Of a stretch of 7,069 nucleotides of DNA, positions 1-4,693 are shown in pieces; position 1 is the first letter of the stretch, and the number at the start of each line of letters is the position of its first letter. The notes under the pieces are model-generated. The model was given only the letters and a program-made list of their open reading frames with translations. It did not search any database and was not told where the DNA came from. The stretch is from contig CASAUJ010000052.1 of NCBI GenBank assembly GCA_949118805.1, positions 1 through 7,069 on the forward strand, written 5' to 3'. The position numbers and the translations under genes are program-made. Source of the stretch: an uncultured Clostridia bacterium. Its GTDB lineage: Bacteria; Bacillota; Clostridia; TANB77; CAG-508.

Positions 1-84
1 GTATTTATCGCTTTTTGTATACACTATTGGTGTCACATCTATTGTAACGCTACACGCTATTTTTTTTAAATTTAAAATTCTTAT
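1..84. other. Left flank without an assignable gene
   Basis: All three forward frames are open for a short distance. The frame starting at base 2 runs 36 codons to TAA at 110-112 and reads as a hydrophobic stretch (begins YLSLFVYTIG), so it could be the tail of an upstream membrane protein. However, its last codons run through an AT-only stretch and its stop overlaps the -10 box of the cdaA promoter. The frame starting at base 3 ends at 45-47 and is equally plausible. No minus-strand start with a ribosome binding site is seen. No terminator hairpin is visible before cdaA. I cannot decide whether any coding sequence is here. Confidence 0.2.
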
Positions 85-113
85 TTTTAATTCTAGAGCA
101 AGTGTGATATAAT
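85..113 (+). promoter_or_regulatory. Promoter of cdaA-cdaR (extended -10)
   Basis: A perfect TATAAT lies at 108-113, preceded by TG at 105-106 with one base between, which is the extended -10 arrangement. Seventeen bases upstream, 85-90 reads TTTTAA, a poor -35 (3 of 6), as is usual when an extended -10 is present. Transcription would begin near 120, leaving a leader of about 27 nt that contains GGAGG at 136-140, six bases before the cdaA ATG. Confidence 0.7.
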
Positions 114-146
114 GAATAAGATACTGCAAATGATTGGAGGATTACT

Positions 147-977
147 ATGACGTTTGATGGAATTGTAATATTATTAAGAAAATTATTAGATGTATTGCTA
201 GTTTGGTGGTTATTATATTATATTTTAAAAAATTTACGTAAAAATGTAAAAATGGTGTTATTATTTAAAGGAATTTTGATTTTGCTAGTTTTAAAAGTAA
301 TTAGTGATTTGCTAAATTTGGTTACTATCAATTATTTATTGGATTATGTAATTATGTGGGGCCCTTTAGCGCTGATTATTATCTTTCAGCCAGAAATTCG
401 TAATGTCTTGGAACAATTAGGTAGAAGTCAATTGTTAGGAAGACATAAATTACTCACAGTAGATGAAAGAGAAAAAGTAGTGTATGAAATTATTCAAGCT
501 CTCGATTATTGCAAAAGAGCAAGAATTGGTGCACTAATTGTAATTGAAAGAGACCATAGCTTGAATGATTATATTGAAAAATCAAAAAAATTATATGCAG
601 ATATTTCCAGTGATTTATTAGAGTCTATCTTTTTTCCAAACAATCCATTACATGATGGTGGGGTAATTATTCAAGGCGATAAAATCACTAGTGCAGGAGC
701 AGTGTTTCCAACAAGTGATAATTTAAAGATTAGCAAAAGGCTTGGAACAAGACACCGAGCAGCCTTGGGAATTTCAGAAGAAACTGATTGTATTTCATTG
801 ATTGCTTCAGAAGAAACTGGAAGACTTTCTATTGCTTTAGGTGGAGAATTGCATTACAATTTAACATTAGATGAAGTAAAACTGATGTTATTAGATGAAT
901 TACGTCCAAAGAAAGTAACAACAATAGAAGAAGAGGAGGAGACGATTGATGAAGAATCTAATGCAAGCAATGAATAG
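147..977 (+). CDS. cdaA: Membrane diadenylate cyclase CdaA (c-di-AMP synthase)
   Basis: This enzyme condenses two ATP into cyclic di-AMP, the second messenger controlling potassium/osmolyte transport and wall homeostasis in Gram-positives. The 276-residue product has the family layout. Three hydrophobic helices occupy roughly residues 8-28, 36-53 and 61-80, followed by a linker and a cytoplasmic DAC domain at about 100-255. Seen motifs are LHDGG at 168-172 (normally LHDGA, with D170 the expected catalytic Asp), GTRHRAALGIS at 200-210 (RHR motif at 202-204) and SEETG at 221-225. The Ala-to-Gly change after DG is conservative and everything else is intact, so activity is likely. The C-terminus ends in an acidic tail (EEEEE and more). 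The start is fixed by GGAGG at 136-140 with 6-nt spacing. The 3' end overlaps cdaR, whose Shine-Dalgarno lies inside the Glu tract, implying translational coupling. Family assignment is firm. Confidence 0.96.
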   Translation: MTFDGIVILLRKLLDVLLVWWLLYYILKNLRKNVKMVLLFKGILILLVLKVISDLLNLVTINYLLDYVIMWGPLALIIIFQPEIRNVLEQLGRSQLLGRHKLLTVDEREKVVYEIIQALDYCKRARIGALIVIERDHSLNDYIEKSKKLYADISSDLLESIFFPNNPLHDGGVIIQGDKITSAGAVFPTSDNLKISKRLGTRHRAALGISEETDCISLIASEETGRLSIALGGELHYNLTLDEVKLMLLDELRPKKVTTIEEEEETIDEESNASNE

Positions 978-2310
978 TTTTTTTAATAAAATATGGCGCT
1001 TTATTGATCGTAAAATTATCGTTCCAATTACAAAATTGATTTTAAAATTAACGGGAAATTTTGACCGCTCTGGAAAACGTTTTGAAAATTGGTTATCTAG
1101 ACCAACTACGTTATTATTTATTTCATTATTTTTGGCTATTTTTATATTTGTTGTTGTAGACCAAAAAATACTAAGATTTTCAGAAAGCTCAGCAGAAGTA
1201 TTAACAAATCAACCAGTCACAGCAAAATATAATGAAGAAGCTTATGTAATTGAAGGATTACCTGAAACTGTTGATATTACATTAATCGGTTCAAAAACAG
1301 ACTTATTTATAGCAAAACAATCTCCATCTTATGATGTGAATGTCGATTTAACTGGTTTAAGAGCAGGAACACATAAAGTGAACATCAAATATAATCAAGT
1401 TGCATCAACATCTTTGGAATATAAGGTAAATCCATCTTCTGTAACAATTAATATTTATCCTAAAATTTCTAGAACCAAAACATTATCATTAGACCTTTTA
1501 AATAAAGATAGTTTAGATTCAAAATTGGTAGTGAAAGAAATGAGAGTAACAGACGATAAAGTCATTGTGAAAGGTGCAGAGCACCAACTTAATAAAGTTG
1601 CAACAGTAAAAGCATTAGCAGATGTAAAAAATATGGTGAAGCAAGAAACGGGAACAACTACTTTGAAAGATGTTCCGTTGAAAGCTTATGATAGTGCTGG
1701 AAATATTATCGATGTTGAAATAGTACCTTCTAAAATTGATGTCGATTTGGTTGTTACTTCACCAATGAAAGAATTACCTATTAAAATTATTCCAAAAGGA
1801 ACTGTTGCATTTGGGAAAGCAATTAGTTCTATTGAAAGTAGTGAGTCAACCATAACGGTATATGGAGATGAGGCTGTAATTTCAGAACTACGCTATATCC
1901 CAGTAGAAGTTGATGTAAATGATTTAAAAGAAAATCGTCAGTATAAATTGGGAATTTCAAAACCAGCAGGAATTACATCAATGAGTGTTAATAATATAAC
2001 TGTAAATATTAAATTAGATGATTCTTCTGATAAAGACATTAATAATGTTCAAATTGAATACCGTAACTTAGGTGAAGGTTATACAGTTCAAGGATTGAGT
2101 GAAAGTGATATTCGAATAAGTGTTAACGTAAAAGGAGTAAAATCTGTATTAGATGGAATTGCTTCTGACGATATTACTGCGTATCTTGATTTAAAGGGCT
2201 ATACTGAAGGGACTTATGAAATTGAAGTAAACGTAGAAGGAACAGATTCAAGAGTACAATATACAGCGAAAACGAAACGAGTTCGAATTAAAATAGAAAA
2301 AGAAAAATAA
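949..2310 (+). CDS. cdaR: YbbR-repeat protein, CdaA regulator CdaR
   Basis: CdaR proteins are membrane-anchored partners that bind CdaA and modulate c-di-AMP production. The 453-residue product has about 50 basic/aromatic cytoplasmic residues, one transmembrane helix at about 53-71, then an outer region that can be split into four beta-rich YbbR-type repeats (approximately 84-170, 175-268, 275-357, 364-450). The repeats carry recurring phrases such as LIGSKTDL, VKGAEHQL, VYGDEAVI and VKGVKSVL followed by a DVNDLK/LDLKGY-type strand and VNI/IKI endings. The start is ambiguous: TTG at 946 and ATG at 949 are both preceded by AGGAGG at 934-939 (6 and 9 nt away). I chose the ATG. It overlaps cdaA by 29 nt in another frame. 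The N-terminal cytoplasmic part is longer than in Bacillus subtilis CdaR as I recall it, where the helix begins near the N-terminus. The usual third operon member glmM is absent; a terminator follows directly. Confidence 0.92.
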   Translation: MKNLMQAMNSFFNKIWRFIDRKIIVPITKLILKLTGNFDRSGKRFENWLSRPTTLLFISLFLAIFIFVVVDQKILRFSESSAEVLTNQPVTAKYNEEAYVIEGLPETVDITLIGSKTDLFIAKQSPSYDVNVDLTGLRAGTHKVNIKYNQVASTSLEYKVNPSSVTINIYPKISRTKTLSLDLLNKDSLDSKLVVKEMRVTDDKVIVKGAEHQLNKVATVKALADVKNMVKQETGTTTLKDVPLKAYDSAGNIIDVEIVPSKIDVDLVVTSPMKELPIKIIPKGTVAFGKAISSIESSESTITVYGDEAVISELRYIPVEVDVNDLKENRQYKLGISKPAGITSMSVNNITVNIKLDDSSDKDINNVQIEYRNLGEGYTVQGLSESDIRISVNVKGVKSVLDGIASDDITAYLDLKGYTEGTYEIEVNVEGTDSRVQYTAKTKRVRIKIEKEK

Positions 2311-2333
2311 ATCTTCTTATTTTCAAAATATAG

Positions 2334-2357
2334 AAAAAGACCAATTGGTCTTTTTTT
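2334..2357. terminator. Bidirectional terminator between cdaR and the DUF378 gene
   Basis: AAAAAGACC at 2334-2342 pairs with GGTCTTTTT at 2347-2355 around an AATT loop, so the whole element is a perfect palindrome with a T run to 2357 on the plus strand and a five-T run on the minus strand. It lies 23 bases after the cdaR stop. On the other strand it begins at the stop codon of the convergent DUF378 gene, so one hairpin can end both transcripts. Confidence 0.85.
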
Positions 2358-2553
2358 ATTGTTCTATATGAGAAAATAGAATTCCGATGTTGATTAGTCC
2401 ACAAATTCCAACTAACCCATAGACAATTCTAGAAAGCAATGTCATGTCACCAAAAACAGTGGCAACAAGGTCTAAATCAAATAAACCAACAAGTCCCCAG
2501 TTAATTGCGCCTATAATGGTAAAAACCAAAGCAATTTTTTGAATTGTTTCCAT
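2356..2553 (-). CDS. DUF378 family small membrane protein
   Basis: The 65-residue product has two hydrophobic helices at about residues 5-24 and 43-62, joined by a short loop. The family signature is plain: IQKIALVFTIIGAINWG near the N-terminus (residues 4-20), then LVGLFDLDLVATVFG and SRIVYGLVG. This is DUF378, a widespread small membrane protein whose biochemical role is not known to me; no catalytic residues are visible. The start is the ATG complementary to 2551-2553, because AAAGGAG (minus strand, 2567-2561) sits 7 nt before it. A longer frame to a TTG at 2610 exists, but its added residues are Asn/Lys/Arg-rich, lack a ribosome binding site and begin inside the -10 box. The gene has its own promoter, shares a terminator with cdaR, and is divergent from the lipoprotein gene. 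Confidence 0.88.
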   Translation of the reverse strand: METIQKIALVFTIIGAINWGLVGLFDLDLVATVFGDMTLLSRIVYGLVGICGLINIGILFSHIEQ

Positions 2554-2586
2554 ATCTGTTCTCCTTTCTCTTTTATTTTTATTATT

Positions 2587-2601
2587 CTCAAAAAATTTGA
2601 G
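2587..2601 (-). promoter_or_regulatory. Hairpin at the 5' end of the DUF378 transcript
   Basis: CTCAAA and TTTGAG form a 6-bp stem with a 3-base loop on the minus strand. If the promoter at 2638-2610 is correct, transcription starts near 2603, placing this stem-loop at the very 5' end of the mRNA and about 20 nt before the Shine-Dalgarno. It has no T tail, so it is not a terminator. A 5' stabilising stem is possible but unproven. Confidence 0.35.
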
Positions 2602-2609
2602 ATTATTCA

Positions 2610-2638
2610 ATCATATTTATTTATTCATTTCCATACAA
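2610..2638 (-). promoter_or_regulatory. Promoter of the DUF378 gene
   Basis: On the minus strand TTGTAT (2638-2633) and TATGAT (2615-2610) are separated by exactly 17 bases, matching sigma-A promoter spacing, with 3 of 6 and 5 of 6 consensus positions. The predicted leader is about 50 nt. The -35 box overlaps an inverted repeat that also lies just upstream of the divergent lipoprotein gene. Confidence 0.6.
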
Positions 2639-2648
2639 TGAAATTGTA
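2634..2648. promoter_or_regulatory. Inverted repeat, possible operator in divergent promoter region
   Basis: TACAAT-GAA-ATTGTA is a 15-bp inverted repeat with 6-bp arms. It covers the -35 of the DUF378 promoter and candidate -10 hexamers for the lipoprotein gene (TACAAT 2634-2639 or TGTAAT 2645-2650), a position where a repressor could control both directions. It resembles the MarR/OhrR-type site TACAATTnAATTGTA with one mismatch. In AT-rich DNA such repeats arise by chance, so regulation is only a suggestion. No convincing -35 for the lipoprotein gene is visible. Confidence 0.35.
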
Positions 2649-2667
2649 ATGATGAGGTGAAAGGAAA

Positions 2668-3669
2668 ATGCGTAAAAAGCTATTGATTTGTATTTTAGTA
2701 GTAGGATGTTTTTTCATAACAGGATGTTTTAAAAAAGGAGAAAAAGATATTGTAAAAGATTTTTCAAAAAAAATCGAAAAAACGAAAGGATACCATTTAA
2801 CTGGAAATCTGGAAATTGTTAATAATGAAGAAACATATCGTTACACTGTAGATGTTTCAAGTGGCAGCAACGAAAAATTTCGTGTAAGTTTAAAAAACAA
2901 AACAAATAATCATGAACAAATTATTTTAAGAAATAATGAAGGTGTATATGTTCTTACTCCTTCTCTTAACAAGAGTTTTAAATTCCAAAGTGAATGGCCA
3001 TATAATAATTCACAAAGTTATTTATTACAAACATTATTACAAGATATAAAAAATGATAATAAAAAAACTTATAAGGAAACAAAAGATGGATATGAATTTA
3101 CAACAGCAGTAACATACTCGAGTAATAAAGAATTGGTAAAACAAGTAATTCTTATGGATAAAAACTTAAATGTAAAAGAAGTAAAAGTACAAAATAAAGA
3201 TGGAAAAACACAAATAAAAATGCAGTTTACTAAGATAGACATGAAGGCGAATTTTGAAGATAACTATTTTGATTTGAATGAAAATATGCAGACTGCAGTA
3301 ATAGAGGAAACATCAAAACCTGTTTCCAAAATAGAAGACCTTATTTATCCAATGTACATCCCTGAAAATACCAAGTTAACGAGTCATGATACTATGAAAA
3401 CGGAAAATGGAGAACGAGTTATTTTAACATTTAGTGGTGAAAAACCTTTCTTGATGGTTCAAGAAACATCTGGAAAAGCAACTGCAATGACAACCATACC
3501 AGTTTATGGAGATCCACTTTTTGTAGGAGATACGATTGGAGCAATGACAGACTCTAGTGTTACGTGGATGAGTGATGGGATTGAATATTATGTTGTATCA
3601 GACACTATGAATCAGGAAGAATTATTACATGTTGTAAATTCTGTGAGCGTGATGCCAATAGGAAAATAG
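2668..3669 (+). CDS. YdcC-like LolA-fold lipoprotein with C-terminal DUF4367-like domain
   Basis: The 333-residue product is a surface lipoprotein. Residues 1-20 form a signal peptide (MRKK, hydrophobic core, lipobox ITGC with lipidated Cys20); an earlier VVGC at 11-14 is too close to the N-terminus to be preferred. Residues about 28-205 resemble the Bacillus YdcC/LolA-like beta-sheet fold, with the recognisable block IILRNNEGVYVLTPSLNKSF at 85-104, then FQSEWPYNNSQSYLLQTLLQDI at 106-127 and a KLxFxxxDxKxNFEDNYFD-like end. Residues about 222-328 (YPMYIPENTKL to the VNSVSV end) look like a DUF4367-type domain. Members of this group are annotated as lipoprotein-sorting/sporulation-associated proteins, but the substrate is unknown. 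The start is supported by GAGGTGA at 2654-2660, 7 nt upstream. The gene is alone between a divergent promoter region and its own terminator. The family call rests on memory of motifs. Confidence 0.82.
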   Translation: MRKKLLICILVVGCFFITGCFKKGEKDIVKDFSKKIEKTKGYHLTGNLEIVNNEETYRYTVDVSSGSNEKFRVSLKNKTNNHEQIILRNNEGVYVLTPSLNKSFKFQSEWPYNNSQSYLLQTLLQDIKNDNKKTYKETKDGYEFTTAVTYSSNKELVKQVILMDKNLNVKEVKVQNKDGKTQIKMQFTKIDMKANFEDNYFDLNENMQTAVIEETSKPVSKIEDLIYPMYIPENTKLTSHDTMKTENGERVILTFSGEKPFLMVQETSGKATAMTTIPVYGDPLFVGDTIGAMTDSSVTWMSDGIEYYVVSDTMNQEELLHVVNSVSVMPIGK

Positions 3670-3690
3670 AACATTTTGTTTCTATTTTTT
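3663..3690 (+). terminator. Terminator after the lipoprotein gene
   Basis: AAAATAGAA (3663-3671) pairs with TTCTATTTT (3680-3688) around an 8-base loop, followed by a T run to 3690. The stem is AT-rich with a single G-C pair, so it may be weak. It includes the stop codon TAG at 3667-3669. Confidence 0.55.
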
Positions 3691-3707
3691 CTCTTTTATG
3701 TTATAAT
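3679..3707 (+). promoter_or_regulatory. Promoter of the thioredoxin-like membrane protein gene
   Basis: A perfect TATAAT at 3702-3707 is preceded by TG at 3699-3700, giving an extended -10. The -35 position at 17-bp spacing (3679-3684, TTTCTA) is poor and lies inside the preceding terminator. Transcription near 3714 leaves a leader of only about 12 nt to the chosen ATG. Confidence 0.6.
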
Positions 3708-3725
3708 TAAAGGCAGGTGATGAAA

Positions 3726-4532
3726 ATGGCAAATGGAAAGAAAAAGCAAACATCAACAAGTAAGAATAAAACAACTAAGGCAAAGGAAAAACAAACAAAA
3801 TTAAAAAATGAGAAAAAAGAAACCTTAAAGGTAGAGTCTAAAAAAGAAACTAATACTCCCAAGGCGAAAAAGAAAGGAACAAATCAAACTACTTTAAATA
3901 AAAAAATTGATAAAGTTAAAGTAGAAAATGAACATAATAATAAAGTACAAATAGATAAAGGAAAAGAATCTAAGGAAAAAATAAAAAAAGAAAAGGAAAA
4001 TCATAAAGTAAAAAATGAAAAGATAGCATCTTCTATCGTTGCTAGTTCAGATGAGATGGGAAAACTAATAAAGATTATTTTAGTGTTAATCGTTATTGTG
4101 ATAGCCTTTTATGGATTGACAATATTAATTACGAAATTTCAAAAAAATACCATACCTGATAGAAATCAAAATGATACACCAGCGGTTATTCAGTATGATG
4201 AAATTTTAATTGGTACAATGCTAAAACAAGCAAGAGAAGAATACTATGTTTTAATTCAAAAAGATGACGACCAGTATAGAACACTAACATCTTATTATTT
4301 ACAAAGATATAGTTCTAATTCAAAAGCGCTAAAAGTTTATATGTCAAATATGAATAGTGTTTATAATCAATTTTATATTTCTGAAAACTCAAATATAAAG
4401 CCAAATAGCATTAATGAGTTTAGAGTTTCTAAAATAACCTTAGTAAAAGTAAAAAATCATGAAATTGTAGAGGCTTATGAAGGCATAGAAGAAATAGAAA
4501 AAGCGTTTAAAGAACTATTGAGTGAAAAGTAA
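3726..4532 (+). CDS. Membrane protein: Lys-rich cytoplasmic tail, one helix, thioredoxin-like outer domain lacking CxxC
   Basis: The 268-residue product has three parts. Residues 1-100 are a low-complexity tail with about a third lysine plus Glu, Asn and Thr. Residues about 114-135 (LIKIILVLIVIVIAFYGLTIL) are one membrane helix. Residues about 137-268 are soluble and, by the positive-inside rule, outside the cell. The outer part runs IQYDEILIGTMLKQAREEYYVLIQ, then helices, and ends ITLVKVKNHEIVEAYEGIEEIEKAFKELL, which resembles the last strands and helix of a thioredoxin fold (PTLxxxKNGxVVExxxG). No Cys is present anywhere, so it cannot be a disulfide oxidoreductase. The start is uncertain: GTG 3717 and ATG 3720 are too close to AGGTGA (3715-3720), so I use ATG 3726. 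The gene is monocistronic, with a promoter and terminator of its own. No specific function can be given. Confidence 0.75.
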   Translation: MANGKKKQTSTSKNKTTKAKEKQTKLKNEKKETLKVESKKETNTPKAKKKGTNQTTLNKKIDKVKVENEHNNKVQIDKGKESKEKIKKEKENHKVKNEKIASSIVASSDEMGKLIKIILVLIVIVIAFYGLTILITKFQKNTIPDRNQNDTPAVIQYDEILIGTMLKQAREEYYVLIQKDDDQYRTLTSYYLQRYSSNSKALKVYMSNMNSVYNQFYISENSNIKPNSINEFRVSKITLVKVKNHEIVEAYEGIEEIEKAFKELLSEK

Positions 4533-4559
4533 AGATAACAATTTATTGAATGTATTGAT

Positions 4560-4589
4560 AAGCTAATCAAAAGAAAGATTAGCTTTTTT
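4560..4589 (+). terminator. Terminator after the thioredoxin-like gene
   Basis: AAGCTAATC (4560-4568) pairs perfectly with GATTAGCTT (4577-4585) around an 8-base A-rich loop, and six T's run to 4589. This is a typical factor-independent terminator 28 bases after the stop codon. Confidence 0.88.
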
Positions 4590-4610
4590 GTAAATGAATG
4601 TGAAATAAGA

Positions 4611-4640
4611 TTGAAAAAATGAGATTTTATGTACTAATAT
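4611..4640 (+). promoter_or_regulatory. Candidate promoter of the S41 protease gene
   Basis: TTGAAA at 4611-4616 (5 of 6) is followed after 18 bases by TAATAT at 4635-4640 (4 of 6). An alternative extended -10 is TGGTACACT at 4651-4659, but it lacks a -35. Either gives a short leader ending in AGGAGG at 4681-4686. Confidence 0.45.
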
Positions 4641-4656
4641 GAATAGAATATGGTAC

Positions 4657-4668
4657 ACTAATATTAGT
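4657..4668. promoter_or_regulatory. Perfect 12-bp palindrome upstream of the protease, with a second half-site
   Basis: ACTAATATTAGT is a perfect palindrome at 4657-4668. Its left part ACTAATAT also occurs at 4633-4640, exactly 24 bases upstream and overlapping the candidate -10. The pair flanks or covers the predicted transcription start, where an operator would lie. The sequence is AT-rich, so chance is not excluded. Confidence 0.35.
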
Positions 4669-4693
4669 ATCGTGAATGTTAGGAGGAATATGT

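Noticed and set aside
130..150. Six-codon minileader ending in an ATGA overlap with cdaA
   Set aside because: Its start has no ribosome binding site; the reading frame is just the cdaA Shine-Dalgarno region.
2554..2610. Longer DUF378 protein starting at TTG 2610
   Set aside because: That start falls in the -10 box, lacks a Shine-Dalgarno, and the added residues are not part of the family.
4676..4693. Protease start at ATG 4676
   Set aside because: The AGGAGG at 4681-4686 lies downstream of it and is ideally spaced for ATG 4694.
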